From assembly GCA_027488135.1 (NCBI GenBank), contig JAIYCH010000013.1, positions 1-64,000 of the forward strand: DNA of 64,000 bases, written 5' to 3'. Within the stretch, counting starts at the first letter, position 1. Each line of letters begins with the position of its first letter. The notes beneath the pieces are model-generated. The model made no database searches, had not been told where the DNA came from, and saw nothing but the letters and a program-made list of their open reading frames with translations. The translations under genes and the position numbers were made by a program. Shown piece after piece: positions 36,361 through 45,594 of this stretch. The DNA comes from Saprospiraceae bacterium. GTDB taxonomy: Bacteria; Bacteroidota; Bacteroidia; Chitinophagales; Saprospiraceae.

Positions 36361-36391
36361 AAAGGGGGACAACTTTTCGTTATCCCCCTTT
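36361..36391 (-). terminator. Terminator of the nqr operon
   Basis: A 9-bp perfect stem (36383-36391 with 36361-36369) around a 13-nt loop is followed on the minus strand by a U-rich run (TTAATTTTTC). It lies 22 nt past the nqrF stop and is a good intrinsic terminator. Confidence 0.85.
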
Positions 36392-36412
36392 CTATTATTT
36401 AGAACCTAATAA

Positions 36413-37738
36413 TTAGCTACCAAAGTCGTCAAAAGCTACATTTTCATCGGGAACACCCATATTAGAAAGCATAGTTTGAACGGCAGAAAGCATTAATGGA
36501 GGTCCACAAAGATAGTACTCAATCTCTTCTGGCTCTGGATGATTCTTTAGGTAATTCTCCAGTACCACGTTGTGAATGAAACCTGTAAAACCAGTCCAAT
36601 TGTCCTCAGGCATAGGTTCAGATAGAGCGATATGGAAAGAAAAATTAGGAAATTCCTTTTCAATATTCCTAAAATCATCTATGTAAAAAAGTTCTCTTAA
36701 GGAACGACCGCCATACCAATAAGAAACCTTTCTATTAGATTTTAAGGTGTGGAATAGGTGAAAAATATGCGATCTCAATGGAGCCATACCAGCACCTCCT
36801 CCGATATAAATCATTTCTTTTTCAGTAGGTTTAATAAAAAACTCACCATAAGGCCCAGATATAGTAGCCTTATCACCTTGCTTCAGACCAAAAACATAAG
36901 AAGAACAAACGCCGGGATTTAATTTCATCCAGCCATTTGCTGCTCTATCCCAAGGAGGCGTAGCAATACGAATATTCAACATCACTATATTACCTTCTGC
37001 AGGATGATTAGCCATAGAATAGGCACGGAATTGCTCTTCCTTATTTACCATTTTAAGGCTCCATAAGTTAAATTTATCCCATTCATCTTTAAAAACATCA
37101 GATTTTTTACCCATTTTTGGATGAGAAGTAATGTCGAACTTACTGAAATCAACTTCAATTTTTGGAACATCGATTTGAATATAGCCACCTGATTCGAAAT
37201 CTAATGATTCACCATCTGGAAGTTTAACTACAAATTCTTTGATGAAAGTAGATACATTATAATTAGAAACTACTTCACATTCCCACTTCTTGATACCAAA
37301 AATTTCTTCAGGAATATGAATTTCCATATCCTGACGAACTTTAACCTGGCAGGCAAGTCTTTTATGCTCTGCTACCTCTTTTCTAGTGAGGTGATTAAGT
37401 TCTGTGGGAAGCACATCACCACCACCACTGGAAACTTGACACTCGCACATTGCACAAGTACCACCACCTCCACAGGCAGAAGGCAAGAAAATATTATTAT
37501 CGGCTAAAGAAGATAGCAGAGAACTTCCTTGTTTAACCAAAAGAGGAGCATCCTCATTACCATTGATGATAATTTTCACATCTCCTTGAGCTACCAAATT
37601 CTGGCGAGCTACAATAAGCATCAGAGAAAGTGCCAGGATAACTAACGTAAAAACGAAAGTAGCCATTAAGATTGTCTGAAGACTAGAAAGGAAAAGAAAA
37701 GAAGAGGATGTCATCAAAACCATGAAATTTGTGAACAT
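36413..37738 (-). CDS. nqrF: Na+-translocating NADH:quinone reductase subunit F
   Basis: NqrF is the NADH-oxidising subunit. The 441-residue protein has an N-terminal membrane helix (about 21-43), a [2Fe-2S] ferredoxin domain with Cys89, Cys95, Cys98 and Cys130 (spacing 6, 3, 32 as in Vibrio), an FAD-binding domain with [13 protein letters not shown], and an NADH domain with [16 protein letters not shown] and the [12 protein letters not shown] ending. It is the last gene of the operon, 9 bp after nqrE. The N terminus is about 20 residues longer than the Vibrio protein; Met26 is an alternative start. Confidence 0.96.
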   Translation of the reverse strand: MFTNFMVLMTSSSFLFLSSLQTILMATFVFTLVILALSLMLIVARQNLVAQGDVKIIINGNEDAPLLVKQGSSLLSSLADNNIFLPSACGGGGTCAMCECQVSSGGGDVLPTELNHLTRKEVAEHKRLACQVKVRQDMEIHIPEEIFGIKKWECEVVSNYNVSTFIKEFVVKLPDGESLDFESGGYIQIDVPKIEVDFSKFDITSHPKMGKKSDVFKDEWDKFNLWSLKMVNKEEQFRAYSMANHPAEGNIVMLNIRIATPPWDRAANGWMKLNPGVCSSYVFGLKQGDKATISGPYGEFFIKPTEKEMIYIGGGAGMAPLRSHIFHLFHTLKSNRKVSYWYGGRSLRELFYIDDFRNIEKEFPNFSFHIALSEPMPEDNWTGFTGFIHNVVLENYLKNHPEPEEIEYYLCGPPLMLSAVQTMLSNMGVPDENVAFDDFGS

Positions 37739-37747
37739 AGCTTTTGT

Positions 37748-38356
37748 TTATTTTGTAAAGGCTGCAGGATCAATTCCCATTAAACTCATAAAGGCCATTC
37801 CCATTAATCCTGTTAGGATAAATGCGATACCTAAACCACGTAACGCGGGAGGAACGTTTGAATATTGAATTTTTTCGCGTATAGCAGCCAAAGCCACTAT
37901 AGCAAGAAACCAACCAAAACCACCACCTAATCCAAAGGCAATTGATTTGTTTAAGTCTAATTCTCTGGAAATCATAAATAATGACCCCCCCAAGATAGCA
38001 CAGTTAACGGTAATTAAAGGTAAGAATATACCCAGAGCGTTATAAAGGGAAGGGGAGAATTTTTCTACCACCATTTCAACAAGTTGCACTAGGGCAGCAA
38101 TAACTGCAATGAATAGAATAAACCTAAGGAAGGTTAAGTCCATACCAAAAATACCTGTATCTTTTAGGAGGTATTCATTTATTAGCCAGTTCATTGGCAT
38201 GGTAATACCAAGAACAAATATAACAGCAATACCAAGACCTAAAGCTGTTTTAACCGATTTAGAAACAGCAAGATAGGAACACATCCCAAGAAAATAAGAA
38301 AGAATCATATTTTCTATGAAGGCTGTTTTAATAAAAACATTAAAAAAATCGCCCAT
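37748..38356 (-). CDS. nqrE: Na+-NQR subunit E
   Basis: This 202-residue integral membrane protein has six hydrophobic segments and the family sequences [20 protein letters not shown] and [20 protein letters not shown]. In NqrDE the conserved cysteines (here in MCSYL and VNCAI) hold an intramembrane Fe-S centre that passes electrons from NqrF towards NqrC. It follows nqrD by 39 bp. Confidence 0.95.
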   Translation of the reverse strand: MGDFFNVFIKTAFIENMILSYFLGMCSYLAVSKSVKTALGLGIAVIFVLGITMPMNWLINEYLLKDTGIFGMDLTFLRFILFIAVIAALVQLVEMVVEKFSPSLYNALGIFLPLITVNCAILGGSLFMISRELDLNKSIAFGLGGGFGWFLAIVALAAIREKIQYSNVPPALRGLGIAFILTGLMGMAFMSLMGIDPAAFTK

Positions 38357-38395
38357 TTTATTTCTTTTAGTTGAAACTTAATAAATGAATTTAAT

Positions 38396-39115
38396 CTAGG
38401 ATATATCTACTAATTTAGGATTAATAGTTCTATGAATCCAAATTAATATACCAATGATAAACAACGCAGCTGCAGGAAGAACCATAAGGTTATTATTTGC
38501 ATACCAACCAAAAAGATTACTTGTTGTAGTATCTATTAGGAAAGTTGTATTAGGTCCTATAATTTTAATTTCAACGGGACTACCGGCAAACAAAGTACCT
38601 TTTCCTAATATTTCTCTGATAATAGCCACAATAACTAGGATGGCTCCATAACCCAGACCATTACCAATGCCGTCTAAAAAGGAACGCCAAGGTTTATTGG
38701 CCATAGCATACGCTTCAAGTCTTCCCATTACAATACAATTGGTTATAATCAAGCCAATATATACGGAAAGTTGCTTCCAAATAGGAAAATTTAAGGCCTT
38801 TAATGCAAGTTCTACAATGGTTACCAGCGTAGCAATAATGACAAGCTGTACAATCATCCTCACTTGCTTTGGTATATACTCTCTCACTAAAGAAGTAAAA
38901 TAATTTGAAAAAGCGGTAACGAGGGTAACGGAAATTGCCATGACAATTGAAGGATAAACCAACGATGTAATAGCTAAGGAAGAGCAAACTCCCAAAATTT
39001 GTACCGTAACAGGATTATTGTCCATCAATGGATCAATAAGAAGCCTTCTTTCCTTGGGTCCGAAGAAAGATTGTTTTTCTTCTTCGGTTTTAACTTTATC
39101 TAATATCTCTGCCAT
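38396..39115 (-). CDS. nqrD: Na+-NQR subunit D
   Basis: This 239-residue membrane subunit is paralogous to NqrE and pairs with it. It has six hydrophobic segments, the VQILGVCSSLAITSLVYPSI opening with the conserved Cys, and YIGLIITNCIVMGRLEAYA with the second Cys; together these should contribute to the NqrD/E iron centre. The C terminus is some 25 residues longer than I expect from Vibrio NqrD, owing to an inserted segment near 190-205. Confidence 0.94.
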   Translation of the reverse strand: MAEILDKVKTEEEKQSFFGPKERRLLIDPLMDNNPVTVQILGVCSSLAITSLVYPSIVMAISVTLVTAFSNYFTSLVREYIPKQVRMIVQLVIIATLVTIVELALKALNFPIWKQLSVYIGLIITNCIVMGRLEAYAMANKPWRSFLDGIGNGLGYGAILVIVAIIREILGKGTLFAGSPVEIKIIGPNTTFLIDTTTSNLFGWYANNNLMVLPAAALFIIGILIWIHRTINPKLVDIS

Positions 39116-39145
39116 TTTCAGAATATTTAATAGTGAATTTACTTG

Positions 39146-39862
39146 TTAGTTTTCAATAGTTTCAAAATAAGGTGAATAGTTTGAGATTCCTCTTTGGAGC
39201 ATTTCACTTACGCCATCTCCAGTGATAGTTGCACCAGAAATACCGTCCACTTCATACATTTTGTCTTGACTACCCCCTTTTCTTACTAAAATGGCTACTT
39301 CACCATCTTTAAACATTTGTTTTCCTACAAATTGACCAGGAAATCCAGGGTTATCCTTAATTTCAGCACCAAGACCAGGCGTTTCACCTTTATGGTCAAA
39401 AGTTACCCCAGCAATCGTATTCAAATCTGATTTTACTGCAATATTTCCCCAAATCTCATCCCATAATCCACTTCCACGAACACTTAGGATATAGAATTTT
39501 TCTTTATCGTTTTTAAATACAAACAAAGGCAATAACCTTTCAGCTTCAGGCTTCTTTTTTTCCACTGCTAAATCTATCTTTTCTGCAAGCATATCTTTAA
39601 CAACCTCGCCCTTTTTATTAATGACAACCTGCTCGACCTGTTCCTTGAACATTTTTAACACCTGATCATCAGAAAGGTCTGAAACACTTAGACCCTCTCC
39701 CAAATATTCATTAACAGTTAATAAGATAGATCTCTTATTGAAAATTTCTTCGTTTTTGGTAGAAGCGGACATGGTAATTTCCCTCATTCCAGCAAGCGCT
39801 ACAGCGGCAACGACAGTCATGATAATAATGAAGGTTATGATATATTTATTACTACTTTCCAT
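39146..39862 (-). CDS. nqrC: Na+-NQR subunit C
   Basis: NqrC carries covalently bound FMN on the periplasmic side. The 238-residue protein has one N-terminal membrane helix (about 8-25) and an FMN-binding domain with the attachment motif SGATITGDGV, where Thr212 is the predicted phosphoester site. ETPGLGAEI is the other conserved block. Attachment normally needs the flavin transferase ApbE, which is not in this window. Confidence 0.95.
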   Translation of the reverse strand: MESSNKYIITFIIIMTVVAAVALAGMREITMSASTKNEEIFNKRSILLTVNEYLGEGLSVSDLSDDQVLKMFKEQVEQVVINKKGEVVKDMLAEKIDLAVEKKKPEAERLLPLFVFKNDKEKFYILSVRGSGLWDEIWGNIAVKSDLNTIAGVTFDHKGETPGLGAEIKDNPGFPGQFVGKQMFKDGEVAILVRKGGSQDKMYEVDGISGATITGDGVSEMLQRGISNYSPYFETIEN

Positions 39863-39895
39863 AAGAATTGTTTTTGAGTTTTTAGAATAAAATTC

Positions 39896-41170
39896 TTAAG
39901 AATTAGCCAATTTGGATAATCTGGATTTTCTTTTCGCGATATGACCCTCCACAACGAAATGATCAATGAGTGGGGCAAATACATTCATAAAGAGAATAGC
40001 TAACATCCAACCTTCTGGATAAGCTGGATTTAACACACGAATGACCAAACCAATGGTACCAATTAAAAAACCATATATTAATTTACCTCTGTTAGTTGCA
40101 GAAGCAGTAACAGGATCCGTTGCCATGAATGCCATAGCAAAAAGGAAACTACCCATAGAAAAGTGTTGGTACCAAGGTACATCCATAGCTGGTGTAGCAT
40201 TCCACATATTAAACAACAAACCTGTAATTACCAAACCAAATACCATAGAAACCATTATTCTCCAGGAAGCTATTCCTAAATAAATAAGAAAACCAGCTCC
40301 TAAAATGATGAATAATTTATGTGTTTCTCCGATGGAGCCAGGTATATTTCCCCAAAACATCTGTTCTGGTGTAAAACGAGTTAAAACTCCTTCCCAGCCT
40401 CCTTTAGCGGCTAAGCTAAGAGGGGTTGCCCCACTATAGCCATCTACTACCGCAAGTCCATTTTGGTAGGTTGCCCATCCAAATGATTCAAAGACAGGGT
40501 TTAAAATACCTGTCACAAATCCATTGTAGCTTGCAGTCCATACTCCATCAACTTTCTCCAGACCAGCAACCCAGCAATCATCACCAGAAATATAGGTTGG
40601 ATAAGCAAAGAAAATAAATACTCTGGAAAGAAGGGCAATATTTAGTACGTTCATACCGGTTCCACCAAAGGCTTCTTTTCCGATAATTACTGCAAAAGCT
40701 ACAGAAATAGCCAGAATCCATAAAGGTAATGCCGGTGGCATGACTAAAGGTATTAAAGCACCAGACACTAGGAAACCTTCTTCGATACCATGACCTTTTT
40801 TATAGGCATAAAAGAATTCAATACCTAATCCAACCACGTTAGCCACCACAAACAAGGGGAGAATTTGAACGAGTCCATAAAATATTTTTAAATGGAAACC
40901 CTCTAAAAAACCTTCGTACATACCCAATGCAGAAAAATGCTGCTGTCCGATATTATAAGTTCCAAAAAGGTAACACAACTGCAAAGCGATAACAACATGA
41001 AACATAAGTCGTTTTAAATCCATGCCATCGCGGACATGAACCCCACCTTTTGTTACGTGATTAGGAGCAAACGCAAAAGTGAAGAAACCGTCATACAGCG
41101 TATGCAGAAATGGAGATTTCTTTTTATCCGGCTCAATTTTTAAAAAAAATGACAATAACGAATTTTTCAT
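39896..41170 (-). CDS. nqrB: Na+-NQR subunit B
   Basis: NqrB is the main membrane subunit, holding covalent FMN and riboflavin and forming much of the sodium path and quinone site. The 424-residue protein has about ten hydrophobic segments and the motif GYSGATPLS, giving Thr249 as the likely FMN attachment residue. ALPLWILAISVAFAVIIGKE and FGGTGMNVLNIAL are further family blocks. It lies between nqrA (27 bp) and nqrC (33 bp). Confidence 0.96.
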   Translation of the reverse strand: MKNSLLSFFLKIEPDKKKSPFLHTLYDGFFTFAFAPNHVTKGGVHVRDGMDLKRLMFHVVIALQLCYLFGTYNIGQQHFSALGMYEGFLEGFHLKIFYGLVQILPLFVVANVVGLGIEFFYAYKKGHGIEEGFLVSGALIPLVMPPALPLWILAISVAFAVIIGKEAFGGTGMNVLNIALLSRVFIFFAYPTYISGDDCWVAGLEKVDGVWTASYNGFVTGILNPVFESFGWATYQNGLAVVDGYSGATPLSLAAKGGWEGVLTRFTPEQMFWGNIPGSIGETHKLFIILGAGFLIYLGIASWRIMVSMVFGLVITGLLFNMWNATPAMDVPWYQHFSMGSFLFAMAFMATDPVTASATNRGKLIYGFLIGTIGLVIRVLNPAYPEGWMLAILFMNVFAPLIDHFVVEGHIAKRKSRLSKLANS

Positions 41171-41197
41171 ATCTTTTAATGACTATGTTTAAAATTT

Positions 41198-42832
41198 TTA
41201 ACCTTCAGCCTTTATTACATCTAAACCACTTCTTAGAATAGATTGTAGTGGTTGCTTAGAAGTACATGCGAATTCACATAAGGCAACATCTTCCTCCACT
41301 AATTCGTGAATACCAAGATTTTCCATTTTTTCAACATCATTTACCACTATCGCTTTAAACAATTGTTGTGGTAAAATATCCATCGGAAGTAAGTTGTCAT
41401 ACTCTCCAGTTACTACAAAGGCTCTTTTTTCTCCTCTGTTATTGGTGTTAGCAGCGGAAGCAACGCCCCCCAATAAAGTACCTGGGAATGTTTTAGAAAC
41501 GGATGGTCTCATGTCAAGGGGCAATAACCAACCAAATAATTCATAGTTATTACCTTCCTCCACTACAGTTACCTGATCATCGTAGAAACCAACAAATCCA
41601 TCTTTAGAAATTTGAGTACCTGAAAGAACATCACCAGAAATAATTCTATGCTCTGCAGTAACTTCTTCTGAAGATAGAAGGTCATTAATGGATGCACCAA
41701 AAGGAATTTTCACATATCCTGTATGCTTTAATTCAGCACCGGTGATTGCCAACAATCTTGTTTGATCAACAATACCTTCTAACATAAATTTACCGATGAT
41801 AGCAACATCCTGAACATTTATAGTCCATATTTTGTCCTCCGGTGAAATTGGTTTGATATGGTGAATTTGTACACCAACATTACCAATGGGGTGTTTACCT
41901 CTGAAATAATATTTTTCTACTCCGGTAACACCCGTGAAAATAGATTCAGCGTCCGAATCACCATTTCCATCTAAACCTAAATATACCTTGCCAGATGTTA
42001 ATTTACTCAAGGTTTCGCAACCTGCTTGAAAAGCAATCTCCTGACCTTTCAATGCGTAGCCCAAATCAGGGGCTAGTGGCGCAGTGTCAAAAGTAGAAAT
42101 AAAAATATCTCTTGGAACGACATCTAAGTTGGGTAAAATATTGAATGGTCTCTGAAGAAACAAGGTCATTAAGCCAGATGAAGCCAGACTTTTTATTAAT
42201 TCTTCTCTTGAAACCGTCGCAATATTAGGTTTTTCAAATGTTTTGAACTGTTGGGTTTTATCCGCTAAAATAACGATTTCATTTATAGCTCTTTTCTCCC
42301 CTCTTTTGATTTCTACTATTTCACCACTTACCGGAGAGCTAAAAATGAAATCTGGTTGCGATTTGTCATAAAAAATAGGATCGCCCGCCTTAACACTATC
42401 ACCTATTTCAACCAATACTTTGGGAATAGGAGAAATGCCTTTGAAATTAGCAGGATTAACAGCAAACCTATGAACTGAAACTTTTAAGTTCTCAGCTTCA
42501 GCTTTACCCTCTAAAGGAATGTCAAATCCCTTTTTTGAAATAATTACCTTCTCATTTTTCAAATAGGCTGGTAATTTAGATCCCACCAACTCATAAAATC
42601 TTGGCATTAAACCAAAATGATTTCCGTCTTTGTCCGCACCAGTTCTTTTCGCCTCGATAGCCATCAAGTTGTCTGAAACTTGTATAACTATAGCAAAAAA
42701 TACTAACGCAGCTATCACAAAAAGGATGTTTAATAAAAATTGAGATCCTTCACCATTTGTCTGTGCAGCAACTTCCGTTAAACTACTCAATAACAAAGAA
42801 AGGGACAAGAATAAAAATTTTCCACGATTCAT
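41198..42832 (-). CDS. nqrA: Na+-NQR subunit A with membrane-anchored N-terminal extension
   Basis: NqrA is normally a soluble cytoplasmic subunit of about 447 residues. Residues 96-544 align with that family (KVIISKKGFDIPLEG at the usual N terminus, then the biotinyl-lipoyl-like PVSGEIVEIKRGEKRAINEIV). The preceding 95 residues are extra: a signal-like hydrophobic stretch (6-23, ending EVAAQ) and a second helix (32-52, LLNILFVIAALVFFAIVIQV). The upstream promoter-like box and the ATG at 42832 support the long form. It is the first gene of the nqrABCDEF operon. Confidence 0.93.
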   Translation of the reverse strand: MNRGKFLFLSLSLLLSSLTEVAAQTNGEGSQFLLNILFVIAALVFFAIVIQVSDNLMAIEAKRTGADKDGNHFGLMPRFYELVGSKLPAYLKNEKVIISKKGFDIPLEGKAEAENLKVSVHRFAVNPANFKGISPIPKVLVEIGDSVKAGDPIFYDKSQPDFIFSSPVSGEIVEIKRGEKRAINEIVILADKTQQFKTFEKPNIATVSREELIKSLASSGLMTLFLQRPFNILPNLDVVPRDIFISTFDTAPLAPDLGYALKGQEIAFQAGCETLSKLTSGKVYLGLDGNGDSDAESIFTGVTGVEKYYFRGKHPIGNVGVQIHHIKPISPEDKIWTINVQDVAIIGKFMLEGIVDQTRLLAITGAELKHTGYVKIPFGASINDLLSSEEVTAEHRIISGDVLSGTQISKDGFVGFYDDQVTVVEEGNNYELFGWLLPLDMRPSVSKTFPGTLLGGVASAANTNNRGEKRAFVVTGEYDNLLPMDILPQQLFKAIVVNDVEKMENLGIHELVEEDVALCEFACTSKQPLQSILRSGLDVIKAEG

Positions 42833-42867
42833 ACGTATAGTGCCTTTATTGAACTAATATAAAGCCG

Positions 42868-42875
42868 CAAATATA
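42868..42875 (-). promoter_or_regulatory. -7 box of the nqr operon
   Basis: On the minus strand this reads TATATTTG, an exact TAnnTTTG match, 35 nt before the nqrA ATG. No clear -33 element is seen. Confidence 0.55.
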
Positions 42876-42954
42876 AATACCTTTCTTTCCAAATAGAGAT
42901 AATGCCAACAAATTTAACCTATATTTTTTAATTTAGAAAAAATCTAAATAAACA

Positions 42955-42992
42955 AAAAGGTTGAACCGTTTTTTACACGTGTTCAACCTTTT
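42955..42992 (-). terminator. Terminator after the OmpA-DUF1573 gene
   Basis: A 12-bp perfect stem (42981-42992 with 42955-42966) and a 14-nt loop are followed on the minus strand by TTGTTTATTT. It lies 39 nt past the stop of the upstream gene and separates it from nqrA. Confidence 0.8.
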
Positions 42993-43031
42993 CTTTTAGT
43001 CTGTAAAGACAATATCTCTTTGAAATTACCC

Positions 43032-45590
43032 CTATTTTATTTCAAATGTATATTTTAACTTTTCTATAATAGGGCGTTCAGTTCCTGGCTCGGTATTTTT
43101 CAAAAATATATCAATAATTATAGTTTCTCCTTGTACTTTGTCTTTACTATCAAAAATTACTTTAATGGTGCCTTTCCCGCCCGGTGGAATCGACTGAGCA
43201 TTATACTCTGTGGTGGTACATTCGCAAGCAGAGATGAGATCAATTTCCGCTTTTGTGTCTCCAATATTTTGAAATACGTAAGTAAATTCTCTTTTTTCAC
43301 CCCTTGTAACGGTCCCGAAATTTGTTTCCCTAACGGTAAAATCAAGAATTGGCACACCCTTGTGTATTTTTTTACCTGCTAAGGTTGAAAATGGGTGAAT
43401 GGTAGGTATGGAGTCACCGCGCGGCTTCACGGCTCCTGTCGATTTGTCTGCCGCGGTGGTAGCCTCTCTTTTTAATAATCGTGTACTTTTAACGGTAATA
43501 ACTTTTGGGCCTCCAATGATTTTAAATTCAGTACGCCTGTTAAGTGCGTGCGCGAGTTCTTTGTCTTCTTCCGTTTCCAGTTTATTTATGTATTCTCCTG
43601 AAAAAACATCGCCTGGTAGAAATTCAGGGTGCTTGTTAGCCAACCTGTCGTCTACAACTTTAGGCACATTCTCTCCGTTACCAACCGCTTTGATTCTGGT
43701 TTGATTTATTCCCTTTTGAAGCAACCACTGTTTGGCAGACTCTGCTCTTCTTTGAGATAACCCTTTGTTAAATTCATCATTTCCTCTATTATCCGTATGT
43801 GAACTCAGCTCAATGATTAAATCGGGATATTGATTCATTATTTCGAGGAGGAAATTTAAATCAGGCTCTGCGGTAGGTAAAATTTTATCATCACCATATT
43901 CATACAAGATATTTTCCATTACGATAGCCTTTTCGGAAAGTATGGTATCATATTCAGGAACAGGAATAGGTATAGGTTTTAGATATAACCTCTGGGTAAA
44001 GGATTTATTTGCTTTTAGGTTTAGCGTATTTATAACGGCAGTATCAGGAAAATGACTGGGGTGGGTAGCAATAATTCTATAGGATTTCTCCAATTCCAGT
44101 TTAAAATCGAATTTATTTCCCTTATCATTCTGAATGGTTTGGGGATCTCCACCAGGCTTAGGAATAATCATTACCGTCACTCCTTTCAGTGCCTGCCTAC
44201 CGCTATTAAAGGTTCCAACTACTAAGTCAGCCTTGATTTTTTCTATGGTAAATGAATAAATATCCTCACAACAGGTTTTTGCCCTTACTGATTTTCCACC
44301 TGGTCTATTGGAGGTAAGAAGACCATTATAACCATCGGCATCCAGTCTAAAATATTGATCGTCCTGGGGAGAATTAAACCCTTTAGACATATTCAATGGA
44401 TCGCTCCAATTCTGGCCATTCCAAAAGGAATAAAATATATCATACCCACCTAACCCTGGATGCATATTTGAACTAAAATAAAGGGTACCATTATAGTAGT
44501 AAGGAGTTACCTCATCACCTAAAGTATTTATTTTAGGTCCCAGATTTACTGGATCTCCATAAACACCCTCTGATTTTTGGGGAGCATAATATAAATCTGC
44601 GCCACCGAAACCTCCTGGAATATCAGAAGAAAAGAAAAGCACTTCCCTTCCAAAAAGTTCCCCTGGAAAAGGGTGTCTTGCTCTATATTCCGGATCAATA
44701 CCAACAATTTCCTTTGCTCCTTTCCATGCACCGTCACCGCCAACGCTATAAAACAACTGACTTTCTACCACTTCATTTCCTTGCAATACTTGCCTATTGA
44801 AATAAAGTTTATTGCCATCCGGAGAAATACTGACGTTAACATTATGAAATTCAGGTCTATTTATGTTTGCTTTTAAGGCTTCGGGTTTCCCCCAAACCCC
44901 TGTTTCTTCATTTTTTTTAGCATAATAAATTTTTGCATGAAAATCTTTAGCCGATGAATCTAAAACAATAACATCTTTAGCCATAAAACTAGAAATATAC
45001 AAATTCCCTTCCCTACTAAAAGCTGGCGAATAGTCTGAAAAAGGCGTATTAATAACGGCTGAAAGTCTGGTCAATTCAATAACATCCTCTTTTTCAGCAA
45101 GTTCTCTTCCAAATTCTGCCCCTGTTATTTCATTTTCAGTAAATTTTCTTAACGTATCACTCGAAACGACGGCTAGAAATTTTTGGAACTCGACGATAGC
45201 CTCTTCATAATTACCGGACATTTTTAAAGCCTTTGCATAATTAAAACGAAGCTGATCCCATTTTTTCTCTTTATCTTTTTTCAGAATTCTGGCATACGTT
45301 TTGGAGGCTGATGCGTAATCGCGTATTTGCAGATAAAGCTCGGCCATATCAGGCAAAAGGCTTTCATCTTTTTTGGCTTCAAAAGCCATTTCAAAATAAT
45401 CCAGCGCATTTACATAATCTTGTTCAGCCCATTTTTCACGTGCTACTTGCAATGTTCTATCATAAGATGCCCCTCTGATTGGCTGGGAAAAAGAGGGATT
45501 GACAGCTACGATGATAAGCAGTATTACGCCAAAAGAAATAAGGCTATTGGTTGGGATAGATTGCATGAATCCTTTTAATTTTTTGTACAT
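43032..45590 (-). CDS. TPR-PD40-OmpA outer-membrane-associated protein with DUF1573 tail
   Basis: This 852-residue exported protein has an N-terminal hydrophobic/signal segment (about 15-36), TPR-like helices (about 40-150), PD40/WD40-like beta-propeller strands (about 190-440, for example YFSSNMHPGLGGYDIFYS), a carboxypeptidase-regulatory-like Ig fold (about 455-530), an OmpA C-terminal peptidoglycan-binding domain (about 560-690, with ELSSHTDNRGNDEFNKGLSQ and LNRRTEFKI), and a DUF1573 domain (751-852) with the Cys pair in ACECTT. The TPR-PD40-CRD-OmpA order recalls PorE of type IX secretion. The DUF1573 tail is extra. It starts 4 nt after the PorP/SprF gene, so both act together. Confidence 0.88.
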   Translation of the reverse strand: MYKKLKGFMQSIPTNSLISFGVILLIIVAVNPSFSQPIRGASYDRTLQVAREKWAEQDYVNALDYFEMAFEAKKDESLLPDMAELYLQIRDYASASKTYARILKKDKEKKWDQLRFNYAKALKMSGNYEEAIVEFQKFLAVVSSDTLRKFTENEITGAEFGRELAEKEDVIELTRLSAVINTPFSDYSPAFSREGNLYISSFMAKDVIVLDSSAKDFHAKIYYAKKNEETGVWGKPEALKANINRPEFHNVNVSISPDGNKLYFNRQVLQGNEVVESQLFYSVGGDGAWKGAKEIVGIDPEYRARHPFPGELFGREVLFFSSDIPGGFGGADLYYAPQKSEGVYGDPVNLGPKINTLGDEVTPYYYNGTLYFSSNMHPGLGGYDIFYSFWNGQNWSDPLNMSKGFNSPQDDQYFRLDADGYNGLLTSNRPGGKSVRAKTCCEDIYSFTIEKIKADLVVGTFNSGRQALKGVTVMIIPKPGGDPQTIQNDKGNKFDFKLELEKSYRIIATHPSHFPDTAVINTLNLKANKSFTQRLYLKPIPIPVPEYDTILSEKAIVMENILYEYGDDKILPTAEPDLNFLLEIMNQYPDLIIELSSHTDNRGNDEFNKGLSQRRAESAKQWLLQKGINQTRIKAVGNGENVPKVVDDRLANKHPEFLPGDVFSGEYINKLETEEDKELAHALNRRTEFKIIGGPKVITVKSTRLLKREATTAADKSTGAVKPRGDSIPTIHPFSTLAGKKIHKGVPILDFTVRETNFGTVTRGEKREFTYVFQNIGDTKAEIDLISACECTTTEYNAQSIPPGGKGTIKVIFDSKDKVQGETIIIDIFLKNTEPGTERPIIEKLKYTFEIK

Positions 45591-45594
45591 AACA

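Noticed and set aside
43131-43704. Plus-strand frames opposite the DUF1573 and OmpA regions
   Set aside because: They overlap well-supported domains on the other strand and have no recognisable motifs or start signals.
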